Part shown: one piece after another, positions 16,802 to 25,037 of the stretch
Numbering within the stretch: the stretch's first letter is position 1
Layout: each line of letters starts with the position of its first letter
Source of the DNA: an uncultured Oscillospiraceae bacterium
Lineage (GTDB): Bacteria; Bacillota; Clostridia; Oscillospirales; Ruminococcaceae
Assembly (NCBI GenBank): GCA_949737515.1
Contig: CATJCP010000329.1
Coordinates: forward strand, 1 to 39,610
Length of the DNA stretch: 39,610 nucleotides
Direction of reading: 5' to 3'
Notes under the pieces: model-generated
What the model was told of the DNA's origin: nothing
The model's database searches: none
Seen by the model: the letters and a program-made list of their open reading frames with translations, nothing else
Position numbers and translations under genes: made by a program

Positions 16802-16910
16802 TTTATGTGTACAGTTGTACCCTTTATGGGGTAAGTGGGCCTATTTGGCTTTGTTTTGACGATAATATGTTGTTTGCTCATTTTATTTTACATACAAGGA
16901 TGTGTGCCTT

Positions 16911-19900
16911 ATGCGTTTTAAGAAGCCTGTGGCCGCAGGGTTGGCGGCCGTGATGTTGGCGGGGAACCTGGCGATTCCTGGAAGCTTTTTAGACACTGTT
17001 GTAAAAGCGGCGGACGCTTATGACGTTACACTGAAATATACGCAGGAATACTCCGACGACGCGGAAGGGCTTACCAGCTCCATCGTTGCCGGGGGTTCTG
17101 TTGCGCTGGATATTACCAAACCCTCCGGTTATACAGAGGCACAAGGGAGCGGTGGTCTGAAGATTGTGGACACCGCCAACGGCGATTACGAAATAAGAAA
17201 CGGCGCGGGAAGCGTTACTGTTACCGGCAACGCTAACCGCAAGACCCTCAATGTCTTGTCGGAGTTTTTTGAGAATTTGGACAGTACAAAATACCCATCC
17301 GGTTCTGCAAATACGGTAAAAGAGGGCTGGAAACTTAACTTGAGCGTTTCCGGCAACTACGACGCCCTGCTTTCAGAGGGTATCGTCAGGGAAGTCGGTA
17401 TGCGGCATGAATTTAATGATGATAATAAACTGGTAGATGTGCCCGCTTCTCCTATTTCTGGAACCTTTACTACCAACAGGACAGTTCCCGTTCTGGAAAC
17501 CAGTACCATTACAATTGAGTGTACAAAAACAGAAACCGCCAATAATAACCCTAAATTTAAGGTAATTGGTGTGAAGGATGATGGTTCGGTAGATGACGGT
17601 GGCCCGACAAACGCCTTTAAAACCTATGACACCGCTATTTCCAGTACCCGTAACGGTTCCGACAAGGAACAGCTTAAAATTACCATTCGGGACGAGGTAG
17701 GCCCGGCGATTAACGATAATGGTCAGCGAAGTGATGATATCATCTTCTATTATATTCCCCAGACTTGGTATACCACGGCTGAAGACGGTACCGCATTTGG
17801 ACAGAAAGCCCAAGAGTATGTTCCTCCAGTTTATGGTCCGGACGGTACTACTATTGTGACACCTGAAATCCCTGAGGTTAAGGGAACCCCTGATCCCAAC
17901 TCCTTTGTACAGAAGAGGACCAGAATCACCTTTACAATCAACAAGATCACCTCCAACAACACAATCCTGTCCGTTTATTCCCCCTGGGCCGCTGCTGCTG
18001 AAATCAGGACGGATATCGAGCAGTCCAAGGGCGAGTTGATCCCCGGGACCAACCCGGAGCAGTACAACTTGGGGGATTTTATTCATCTGAAGCAGGGCGA
18101 TATCCTCAACTTTATCCGGCAGGATTTCAGCGTCGCCCATTCCTTAACCCGGTTCCATTCCACCTTTTATCTGAAATGGACGTGGGTCCCAGACCCGGGT
18201 TTTGAGAATTTTACTGACGCGGTTGTCTTTACCGACCAACCCACCGGATTTCAGACCGTTACCCTCCATAAAGATTATAACGATATAAAAGGGACTTTGG
18301 TGGCAAGCATAAGGTATAACCGGCCCGACGCAGAGGAGCTGACAACTGCCAAAATCCCCATTACCATAAAGGGAACAGGTGATCCCGCCAAGCTGATTCC
18401 TGTGGATCAGGGCATCACCAAACGGGACCCTGTCACAAATGAAAAGGTCAAAAATGACCATGATACCACTGGCTTTACGGCTGATATGAAGATGCCGGCC
18501 AAAATAAGGCTGGACGCCTATGACGGCGTTCTGCCGGAATCCATTGAGCCGCCGGAAAATCCCTATCAGTATACGATTGATTTGTATATGGGCAAGGACA
18601 GCGCCTCCTCTCAATATGCAATGGTGGAGGTTGTTGACGGGGATGCGTCCCTTGTTACGATGCAGACAATGATCGATAATACGATGGGGGATTATCAGTT
18701 TGGGACACAGATTGCGAATCCCAAGAGCGACAGGCCCAGCGAACCTCCCGCTAATGTGTATCTGGTTTTTAAGGCCGCTAAGACAGGCGTAAAAACAGAA
18801 CAGACCCTTCGGGTAAAAGTCACTTTTTATGTGCTGGACGGAAACGGCAATCCGGTAGAGGCCCTTGAACAGCCTGCGGAATTTATCATCGGGGTGACAG
18901 ACAGCTCCCCCAACAGCAACACCCGGCTGGAATCCCTGAAAATTATCGGGCGGGAAGAAAAAAGCCCGCCGCTGAGCATCTTCTGGCCTGACCTGGAAAA
19001 AGAGGATGTGGGATACACCTTTTCCCCAGACCAGCGGGAATACTCGATTTCCCTTCCCTATAAGTTTCAATCGGTTAAGGTTACGCCGACCCGGGAGGAC
19101 CAGTATGCCAGCAAGCTGATTTTGATGAAGGCGACCATCAACGGCGAGTATACCGTGGAAGGCTGGAAGCTTGACCAGGCGGAAAAGGTGATTGATATCC
19201 GGCCCCTCCCGAACAAGGACTGGGAGCAGTCGCTGAAAACCCTTGGGGCTAAGGCTGGGGACGTGGTGCGCAGGGAGGACGGCTATTATAAGGTTGTCTC
19301 CAGCGGCAGCGCCGCGGATGAAATTCCCCTGACAGAAAATGAAGTTGTTCAGATTACGGTAGTGGTCATTGCGGAGGACGAAAGCAAGGGCGCTTACAAT
19401 GTGGGAATTATGCGCAAGCCCGTGGGCACCGACGCAAGGCTGAAGTCCCTTAAAATGTCTGACGACAATGGAAATGTCCTGTTTGACGGAATTGTAGACA
19501 ATAAATTCGAGTACAATGACATAGAGATTCCTTTTAAGGTGCAGTGGATCAAGGTTGAGTACGAGATGAATGACCCCGCTGTCACTAAGGACCCCAAATT
19601 TGAATCCGAGCTGGTGGAGAACAAAAAGCAGCCCCGTTCCGAGAAGGTCTGGATAGACGTTTTGACGGAGGCAAAGAAGTACGATGACAACGAGGTTGCT
19701 GAGGGAAGGCCTGACGCAGACAGGCGGCGGCTTAAGCTAGATGTAACCACATATGCGGAGGATTACGATAAGGATAAAGAAGAAAACGAATACACAACCC
19801 TTAACTATTATTTCAGGTTCCACCGCTCCGACCCCAGCGAGGTCAACACCTTGACCAACCTGACCATCCTGGACGCGACCAACAACGCTGATACCAATAT

Positions 19901-22085
19901 TACCTATACCCCAGAGTTCCGGAAAAATATGGAGGGCTCTGATTTCTACGAGGTTTACATCCCCTATTCGGTGAAGCGGCTGAAAATCCAGGCGACAGCA
20001 GACGACAGCGGCGCCTCGGTGTTCCTGCGGCAGCCGGAGCTGATAGAGCTGAATAATGCGGTTATCGATGGGCGAACCAATTCCTTTGGCGTCAAATATG
20101 CAACTGTAAACGGCGGCCTTGGCTGGCAGAGATTGGCCAACAGCCCTTCTACTGCCTTTGTCTCCCCATATTACGATGAGGACGACCAGGAAAACACCTA
20201 TTTTACAGTCGACGTGGAGGTCTGGCCGGAAAGCCTGGATGCGCCCGATCATAAGAATACCAGCAATGAGGGTTATGACCGGCCCGTTCCAACGGGAAGC
20301 AAAGAGGAAGACGACATTGTAAAGGAAGGCTTGACAGCCTCCTATACCCAGTACGCAGAAGGCGTTATGAGATACCCCATCCACATCTACCGCACCCCGC
20401 CCAGCCGGGTGGCTTCGCTGCTTTCCATTGTGCTGACCGACCAGGACGGGACCGACGTCCCAGTTGTGGATTTTGACCCGGATGTGCTGGATTACGAACT
20501 GCGGGTGCCCTTTGAGACAATCAAGGTCCAGGCAACACCCACCGCCACCGACCCCAATGTCAAGGAGATACGGGTCAACGGCAAAAAGGTTGCCAGTGGT
20601 GAAGCCTCTTCTTTGATACGCATCAAGCATCCCAACGACGATTACAATGATATCCTGGACATCGCCTCGGCGACTGATACCATTAAGGTTGAGGTGTACC
20701 CGGAAATCTGCAACGATGAGGAGGATTGGCCGCCTACGACCTACACCATCCGGCTGATCCGGGAGGAGCCCAGCGACGACTGCCTGCTGATTAAGCTGGA
20801 CGCCCAGAACACCGATGACTTTAAGCCGGTGTTCGCCCCCACCCGCACCGAGTATTCCGCCAAGGTGGCGGAGGGCGCGGAAGGCGTTATCCTCGTCCCC
20901 ACCGCCAACCACAAGGGGGCGAAGATTGAAATCGACGGAAAACGGGTGGAAAGCGGCCAGGCAAGCGAGCTGATCCGCATCCTCACCGTCAACCAGACGG
21001 TGGAAATCGTGGTCACCGCCCAGGACGGCAAGACCACCAGAACTTATCGCGTCCGCTACCAAAACCCCAACCTGATTATCAAGACCAGCAATGCGGACCT
21101 GATGAACCTGGAGGTGGAGCCAGGCTACCGCCGTCCAGTGGAGTTTGACCCATCTGTGACCGAGTACGACGTCTCGGTAGACGAGGAAACCTACGCTGTC
21201 CGGCTGATCCCAACCTTGGCCGATGAAATGGCGACTTTGAAGGTCTTCCGGGACAGCCAGGAGATCGGTGATGAAGACGGCAACTATGCCGCCGCCATCA
21301 AGGATGGGGCCAACGTCTTTAGGGTGGAGGTCACATCCCCCGACGAGACCAAGAGCAAAACCTATACCGTCACCGTTTACCGCAACGACGAGGAGAACAT
21401 GGGCAAACTGGAGCCCCTGCGGGCAGAGGAGATCGACTTTGAGAACAGCCCGGACGTCATTGTCGTGGACGTGACCAAATACCCGCGCATTGCAAGGGAC
21501 GTCTTCGAGGAGCTGAAGAATTATCCTGACAAGAAGATCATCTTCCAGGGCAACGATTATTCCCTCCAGTTTGACGCCAGCGATATTGAAACCATTATCC
21601 CCAACACCGAGTACTTCACCTTTGGCATGAGCTTCCGCTCTCCCTTGGAAGTGGAGATCAGCGACGAGATTTATTCTCACCCCGGCAACGATGACGCGAA
21701 CCTGGTGTTCGTCTACTTTGACTACCACGGGGAGCTGCCGGGACCGGCGGTCCTTACCTTGAGCATGGGCAGCAAGTATAAGAATTCCACCTACTACTGG
21801 AACTACTACAACGAGGAACGGGAACGGGTGGATTACTACGGAACTGTCAACACCAACTCTAAGGGAACCTTCTCATTGATCATCAATCATCTTTCCACTT
21901 ATATCATCTCCGACCAGAGGCTGATCGGCGCAAACGACGTGAGCAACGGAACCACCATTGACGTTCTGAGCCCCTACAACGATAAGGACCTGGGCGCCGA
22001 GGCGGTGGAGAAGAAGCTGATCCCCAATACCGGCGCGGTCAAGACGCTTAGCGGGCGTCCCCTGAAGAAGGAGGAAATGGAATGA
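16911..22085 (+). CDS. Giant secreted protein with cadherin-like beta-sandwich repeats and C-terminal LIPNTG
   Basis: A 1724-residue surface or secreted protein. ATG at 16911 (AAGGA 10 bases upstream) gives a Sec signal peptide: MRFKKP, a hydrophobic AAGLAAVMLAGNLAI core and probable cleavage after VKAADA near residue 35. Residues 36-660 are beta-rich and unassigned. From about 669, 840, 980, 1166, 1290 and 1393 come six repeats of the cadherin-like beta-sandwich type (LxxLxL, FxPxxxxYxxxV, Y-T-V-x-V/R). The C-terminus has LSTYIISD, then LIPNTG at 1703-1708, then only 16 polar residues. A normal sorting signal needs a hydrophobic segment and basic tail here; both are missing. The stop overlaps the sortase start. 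The ligand or function is unknown; adhesion is inference. Confidence 0.85.
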   Translation: MRFKKPVAAGLAAVMLAGNLAIPGSFLDTVVKAADAYDVTLKYTQEYSDDAEGLTSSIVAGGSVALDITKPSGYTEAQGSGGLKIVDTANGDYEIRNGAGSVTVTGNANRKTLNVLSEFFENLDSTKYPSGSANTVKEGWKLNLSVSGNYDALLSEGIVREVGMRHEFNDDNKLVDVPASPISGTFTTNRTVPVLETSTITIECTKTETANNNPKFKVIGVKDDGSVDDGGPTNAFKTYDTAISSTRNGSDKEQLKITIRDEVGPAINDNGQRSDDIIFYYIPQTWYTTAEDGTAFGQKAQEYVPPVYGPDGTTIVTPEIPEVKGTPDPNSFVQKRTRITFTINKITSNNTILSVYSPWAAAAEIRTDIEQSKGELIPGTNPEQYNLGDFIHLKQGDILNFIRQDFSVAHSLTRFHSTFYLKWTWVPDPGFENFTDAVVFTDQPTGFQTVTLHKDYNDIKGTLVASIRYNRPDAEELTTAKIPITIKGTGDPAKLIPVDQGITKRDPVTNEKVKNDHDTTGFTADMKMPAKIRLDAYDGVLPESIEPPENPYQYTIDLYMGKDSASSQYAMVEVVDGDASLVTMQTMIDNTMGDYQFGTQIANPKSDRPSEPPANVYLVFKAAKTGVKTEQTLRVKVTFYVLDGNGNPVEALEQPAEFIIGVTDSSPNSNTRLESLKIIGREEKSPPLSIFWPDLEKEDVGYTFSPDQREYSISLPYKFQSVKVTPTREDQYASKLILMKATINGEYTVEGWKLDQAEKVIDIRPLPNKDWEQSLKTLGAKAGDVVRREDGYYKVVSSGSAADEIPLTENEVVQITVVVIAEDESKGAYNVGIMRKPVGTDARLKSLKMSDDNGNVLFDGIVDNKFEYNDIEIPFKVQWIKVEYEMNDPAVTKDPKFESELVENKKQPRSEKVWIDVLTEAKKYDDNEVAEGRPDADRRRLKLDVTTYAEDYDKDKEENEYTTLNYYFRFHRSDPSEVNTLTNLTILDATNNADTNITYTPEFRKNMEGSDFYEVYIPYSVKRLKIQATADDSGASVFLRQPELIELNNAVIDGRTNSFGVKYATVNGGLGWQRLANSPSTAFVSPYYDEDDQENTYFTVDVEVWPESLDAPDHKNTSNEGYDRPVPTGSKEEDDIVKEGLTASYTQYAEGVMRYPIHIYRTPPSRVASLLSIVLTDQDGTDVPVVDFDPDVLDYELRVPFETIKVQATPTATDPNVKEIRVNGKKVASGEASSLIRIKHPNDDYNDILDIASATDTIKVEVYPEICNDEEDWPPTTYTIRLIREEPSDDCLLIKLDAQNTDDFKPVFAPTRTEYSAKVAEGAEGVILVPTANHKGAKIEIDGKRVESGQASELIRILTVNQTVEIVVTAQDGKTTRTYRVRYQNPNLIIKTSNADLMNLEVEPGYRRPVEFDPSVTEYDVSVDEETYAVRLIPTLADEMATLKVFRDSQEIGDEDGNYAAAIKDGANVFRVEVTSPDETKSKTYTVTVYRNDEENMGKLEPLRAEEIDFENSPDVIVVDVTKYPRIARDVFEELKNYPDKKIIFQGNDYSLQFDASDIETIIPNTEYFTFGMSFRSPLEVEISDEIYSHPGNDDANLVFVYFDYHGELPGPAVLTLSMGSKYKNSTYYWNYYNEERERVDYYGTVNTNSKGTFSLIINHLSTYIISDQRLIGANDVSNGTTIDVLSPYNDKDLGAEAVEKKLIPNTGAVKTLSGRPLKKEEME

Positions 22086-22966
22086 AAAAAGTCCTGCTGG
22101 GGCTGTTGGGCCTGGTAGTTGTTTCGGCCATCGGCTTGTTGGGCTATATCATCTACAATGAATTGGCAAACCCTGAAAACGTGGGAGAGGCGATCCCGGT
22201 GGATGCCTCCTCCCAGGCATCCTCTCAATCCTCACAATCCTCAAAGGCGCAGCCGGAGGTCCGCCTCCACGATATGAAACCAGTGGAGACCTCGGCGGAA
22301 ATCTTCAGCGCCATCGATCATGAGCTGACTCAGAACCGCCACACGGTGGGCTGGCTGAATATCACAGATACCAAGATCAGCAACAGCGTCCTCCAGGCGG
22401 ACAACAACGCCTATTACCTCACCATTAACGAGCGGGGGGATGCAGATCCCTTTGGGTGCTACTTTGCGGACTATACCTGTAACTTTGGCGACCGAAACGG
22501 GCTTTCCCCCAACACGGTAATCTATGGGCACAGCGACATCAGCGGCACGGAGGACCAGCCCGATGGGCGGAGGGTCTCCCAACTGTTCCACTATACAGAC
22601 CAGGAATTTGCCGGCAAACATCCGCTTATCACCTTTTCCACCCCCCAGGAGAGCATGACCTGGCAGGTTTTCGCAGTGTTTTACACGGACCTGGATCTGG
22701 ATTTTACCCGAACTGACCTGGACAGCGCAGGGGTGGCGCAGCTGGCGGAGGACGCCAAGGCCCGGTCGATCTACCAGTACAATGTGCCGGTGGACGGGGC
22801 AGATAAGCTGCTGACCCTTGTCACCTGTACGGTGAAGTTTGGGAAAGAGAACCAGCCCAAGGTGCGGTATGTGGTTATGGCGAAGCTGTTGGATGAAGGG
22901 GAAACCCCAGCGAATATCACAAACCTGACAGCCAACCCCAACCCAATACAGCCCAACCTCTCATAG
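22082..22966 (+). CDS. Class B sortase
   Basis: A 294-residue membrane-anchored cysteine transpeptidase. The N-terminal membrane segment spans residues 4-27, followed by a Ser/Gln-rich stalk (41-58) and the sortase fold. The class B features are VGWLNI at 89-94, NTVIYGH with catalytic H150, TLVTCT with catalytic C249, and R262 in VRYVVMAKL. A sortase cleaves a sorting motif and links the substrate to peptidoglycan. The ATG overlaps the stop of the giant gene (ATGA), and AAGGAGG inside that gene serves it, so expression is coupled and the giant protein is the obvious candidate substrate. The C-terminal tail after residue 270 is Asn/Pro-rich and unusual. Confidence 0.9.
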   Translation: MKKVLLGLLGLVVVSAIGLLGYIIYNELANPENVGEAIPVDASSQASSQSSQSSKAQPEVRLHDMKPVETSAEIFSAIDHELTQNRHTVGWLNITDTKISNSVLQADNNAYYLTINERGDADPFGCYFADYTCNFGDRNGLSPNTVIYGHSDISGTEDQPDGRRVSQLFHYTDQEFAGKHPLITFSTPQESMTWQVFAVFYTDLDLDFTRTDLDSAGVAQLAEDAKARSIYQYNVPVDGADKLLTLVTCTVKFGKENQPKVRYVVMAKLLDEGETPANITNLTANPNPIQPNLS

Positions 22967-22996
22967 AAATCAGTGAATGTAAGGACAGATCAAAAA

Positions 22997-23089
22997 GGTT
23001 TGGGATCCAGGGGGTTGTGCAGCAAGCTGCACTCCTAAAAAGCCCCCTGGCCGCGTCCGCAGGATGGTGTTAGGCGTTAAACCCAAACC
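22997..23089 (+). repeat. Triple nested inverted repeat downstream of the sortase gene
   Basis: Three perfect helices nest inside one another: GGTTTGGG (22997-23004) with 23082-23089, CCAGGGGG (23007-23014) with 23043-23050, and GTGCAG (23017-23022) with 23027-23032. There is no T-run, so it is not a standard terminator. It may be a structured RNA, a 3' stabiliser or a small palindromic element. No gene is seen in the 325-base gap 22967-23291, which also holds the flgB promoter and leader. Confidence 0.55.
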
Positions 23090-23134
23090 AATCTTAAATT
23101 GCAGGTTAGATTTGATCTCCGCAAAAACTCCCTC

Positions 23135-23163
23135 TTGCAAATTACATTCTCCGATGCTAAAAT
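23135..23163 (+). promoter_or_regulatory. Sigma-A-type promoter of flgBC
   Basis: TTGCAA (23135-23140), exactly 17 bases, TAAAAT (23158-23163). It predicts a leader of about 120 bases before flgB. Confidence 0.7.
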
Positions 23164-23210
23164 AGTAGTTAACAAAAAACTTTGATACAAACCTTAGTCA
23201 AAAGAAGATG

Positions 23211-23269
23211 AAAATGAAGTGTGAAAGACATATATTAAAATTCTACACCTCATTTTGAATGAACTTCAT
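23211..23269 (+). promoter_or_regulatory. flgB leader with mutually exclusive hairpins
   Basis: AAAATGA-a-GTGT (23211-23222) can pair with ACAC-c-TCATTTT (23245-23256). The same strand can instead pair as ATGAAGT (about 23214-23220) with ACTTCAT (23263-23269), just before the flgB ribosome binding site at 23278-23283. Competing pairings of this kind are a feature of attenuators and riboswitches, but no known ligand consensus is recognised. Confidence 0.35.
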
Positions 23270-23291
23270 CAAACATCAGGAGGTTACTTCC

Positions 23292-23648
23292 ATGCTCAAC
23301 GATTTGGCATTCCGCGCAATGGAAAGCAGCCTGAAGGGGTTAAAGCTCCAGCAGGATGCAATTATACATAACATAGCCAACATCGAAACCCCCGGCTATA
23401 AGGCCAAGAGCGTCAGCTTCGACAATATCCTGGAGCAGGCCCGTCAAGGCAACGCCGGAAGGTATGACTTTAAGGCCCTTGTAGAGGAGGACCTCTACAC
23501 CGAGTCCCGCCCAGACGGAAACAATGTGGACATTGACCAGGAGAACATTGAGCTGGTGGGAAGCTATTTCCAGACAATGGCCCTTTACCAGAAGATCGGT
23601 GGGCGCATCAGCGACCTGCGGTATGTCATCGGCCAGGCGTTTAAGTAA
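23292..23648 (+). CDS. flgB: FlgB, proximal rod protein
   Basis: A 118-residue rod subunit. It carries the rod family signature: a helix with LKLQQDAIIHNIANIETPGYKAK-type sequence (about residues 18-40, core NIANIETPGYKAK). It assembles on the MS ring with FlgC and FliE. ATG at 23292 follows AGGAGG (23278-23283) by 8 bases; the upstream in-frame ATG at 23259 falls within a leader hairpin and lacks a ribosome binding site. It is the first gene of a two-gene operon with flgC. Confidence 0.95.
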   Translation: MLNDLAFRAMESSLKGLKLQQDAIIHNIANIETPGYKAKSVSFDNILEQARQGNAGRYDFKALVEEDLYTESRPDGNNVDIDQENIELVGSYFQTMALYQKIGGRISDLRYVIGQAFK

Positions 23649-23709
23649 TTGAGATAAAACCGAGTTAATACTGGTAAACGGACGAAAAACCGAAAAGGAG
23701 AGATTTTCA

Positions 23710-24150
23710 ATGGCCTTTTTGAATTCGCTGAATATTGTCGGTTCTGCCTTGACAGCGGAACGGTTCCGTAGCGATGTGATTCTGCAGAACTTTGCCAACG
23801 CCCAGACCACCAAAACCGCCAACGGCGAGCCCTACCGGAGAAAACAGGTGGTCTTCCAGGAGAGGAGCATGAACTTCCAGCAGGTTCTTCAGGGGGAGAT
23901 CAATAAGGACGCTACCCCCCAAGGCGGTGTCCGCGTGACAAAGATCGTGGCCAGCGATAAGGACTTTGTGCCGGTGTACGATCCTTCCCATCCAGACGCC
24001 AACGAGGAAGGGTATGTTATGTACCCCAACGTGAATACCTCTGAGGAGATGATCGACCTGATGGCAGCCTCCCGGGCTTATGACGCCAATATTACTGCCC
24101 TGTCTGTGGTCAAGTCTCTTGCAATGAAAGCTTTAGAGATTGGTAAATGA
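23710..24150 (+). CDS. flgC: FlgC, proximal rod protein
   Basis: A 146-residue rod subunit with the typical NIVGSALTAERFRSDVILQN N-terminal helix, the YVMYPNVN motif and a C-terminal EEMIDLMAASRAYDANITAL helix. AAAGGAGAG precedes the ATG. A strong terminator follows about 95 bases downstream, so flgC is not co-transcribed with fliE through a continuous operon. That is unusual because flgB-flgC-fliE are normally adjacent. Confidence 0.96.
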   Translation: MAFLNSLNIVGSALTAERFRSDVILQNFANAQTTKTANGEPYRRKQVVFQERSMNFQQVLQGEINKDATPQGGVRVTKIVASDKDFVPVYDPSHPDANEEGYVMYPNVNTSEEMIDLMAASRAYDANITALSVVKSLAMKALEIGK

Positions 24151-24245
24151 TATTATAAATGTTTTGTTTCGCTCCTATTTACCTTGATAGGATTGAAATA
24201 GCAGTTTAGTAATAGATATGTTCATGTTTTATGTGAATATATATC

Positions 24246-24291
24246 AAAAAAGTCTGATCCCTTTTTTAATTAGGGTTCAGGCTTTTTTGTT
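24246..24291 (+). terminator. Rho-independent terminator after flgC
   Basis: AAAAAAG-rich arm 24246-24262 pairs along about 17 positions (few mismatches) with 24272-24288, ending in GCTTTTTT. It separates flgBC from the fliE operon. Confidence 0.85.
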
Positions 24292-24390
24292 GAAGGATGT
24301 TGATATTTGGTGCTTTTGCTAAAAAATGTTTAGAAAGGGGCAATTTGGAATCAAGTTTTTTCCTTATAGTCACAAATCTTATGTCCTGTA

Positions 24391-24419
24391 TTGACAAATT
24401 GAAGTTGAGCTATTATACT
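24391..24419 (+). promoter_or_regulatory. Strong sigma-A-type promoter in the flgC-fliE gap
   Basis: A consensus TTGACA (24391-24396), exactly 17 bases, TATACT (24414-24419). Its transcript would start near 24426 and first meet the small ORF at 24641; an imperfect inverted repeat (24544-24582) lies between. It could equally make a non-coding RNA. Confidence 0.7.
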
Positions 24420-24640
24420 TATAATAGGGCTGTCAGGTGTTTCCCCTATTCTCCCCAGGAAACCTCTGGATTGTCGATTTTAACTGTACTTTAGGGTTCC
24501 AAACTTGAAACATTAGCATATTTATGAAGTGGGGAGAGGATTGCTTTTTTACTTTTTGAAATTTATAAAAAGTCAAAAGAGCAGGTTCTGTTCAGAGAGA
24601 TGTCCGCATATCTTGGAATCGGTGCCGGAGGTGCTTGGAC

Positions 24641-24805
24641 ATGAACCGAAGCGTAAAAAATCCAGCCAGTCTGACCTTTAAGCTGCCGCAGGGCGGTCTA
24701 TGGGTGGTGGACTGTAAGGATTGTGAATGGAGGCGTTGGCTATCCCTGTCCGTTAGGGCGGATCGTATGTCCTGGTTTAGTGTTTTTAACTATCGAGTAC
24801 TGTAA
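24641..24805 (+). CDS. Small ORF, 54 aa, hypothetical
   Basis: ATG at 24641 with GGAGG (24627-24631) 9 bases before it, stop at 24803. The product has a CKDC pair at residues 25-28, four tryptophans (W21, W30, W33, W45) and basic residues; no signal peptide and no recognised family. The stretch is clearly more GC-rich than the AT-rich DNA around it. ATGTCC (24600-24605) can pair with GGACAT (24637-24642), covering the start codon. A good promoter lies 220 bases upstream. Whether it is translated is unknown; it may be a gene remnant or part of a structured RNA. The rest of the 887-base gap 24151-25037 holds regulatory signals only. Confidence 0.35.
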   Translation: MNRSVKNPASLTFKLPQGGLWVVDCKDCEWRRWLSLSVRADRMSWFSVFNYRVL

Positions 24806-24842
24806 TATTACAAGATTTCTGTGTTTTTTTCTTATAATATTA
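24803..24842. promoter_or_regulatory. Paired TAATATTA palindromes upstream of the fliE promoter
   Basis: TAATATTA occurs at 24803-24810 (within a 12-base palindrome 24801-24812) and again at 24835-24842, 32 bases apart (about three helical turns), just upstream of the -35 box at 24856. This suggests a two-site operator. The DNA is AT-rich, so chance is possible. Confidence 0.3.
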
Positions 24843-24855
24843 TGTGATTTTTCTC

Positions 24856-24884
24856 TTGATTTATTAGATATTATGGTGTAAAAT
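24856..24884 (+). promoter_or_regulatory. Sigma-A-type promoter of the fliE operon
   Basis: TTGATT (24856-24861), exactly 17 bases, TAAAAT (24879-24884). The layout and -10 word match the flgB promoter. It would drive the long fliE to fliY operon with a leader of about 147 bases. Confidence 0.7.
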
Positions 24885-24957
24885 AGAAAATCGGATAAAG
24901 ATTTTTCATTGATTGTCCATCAAAAAGACATAAAAGCATGAATGAATTCCCTAAGAT

Positions 24958-24994
24958 CCGGGCCGGCAGCTGAGGTCAGTAACCTTTGGCCCGG
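24958..24994 (+). other. GC-rich hairpin in the fliE leader
   Basis: CCGGGCC (24958-24964) pairs with GGCCCGG (24988-24994). An inner GGT/ACC step is possible. It is followed by GGAAAG and not by a T-run, so it is a leader hairpin and not a terminator. Confidence 0.4.
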
Positions 24995-25037
24995 GGAAAG
25001 TTAAAGATGAAATTAGAACGTGAAGGAGATTTTGAAA

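Noticed and set aside
19737-21728. Long minus-strand open frame of 663 codons opposite the giant protein
   Set aside because: It lies wholly opposite a gene with clear repeats and signal peptide, has no ribosome binding site or known domain, and is a GC-codon shadow. The same holds for minus-strand frames at 665-1906, 13256-14368, 25872-27161 and 27025-28176.
22083-22100. Slippery A-run at the giant protein-sortase junction, suggesting programmed frameshifting that would add the sortase membrane segment
   Set aside because: The A-run lies after the in-frame stop of the giant gene, so ribosomes could not reach it in that frame. Simple stop-start overlap explains the junction.
23050-23080. T-box-like element after the sortase gene
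   Set aside because: A GGATGGTG string resembles part of a T-box, but no specifier stem, antiterminator or tRNA synthetase-type gene follows.
24297-24494. 65-codon open frame after the flgC terminator
   Set aside because: The AAGG-like site abuts the start with no spacing, and a strong promoter (24391-24419) lies inside the frame.
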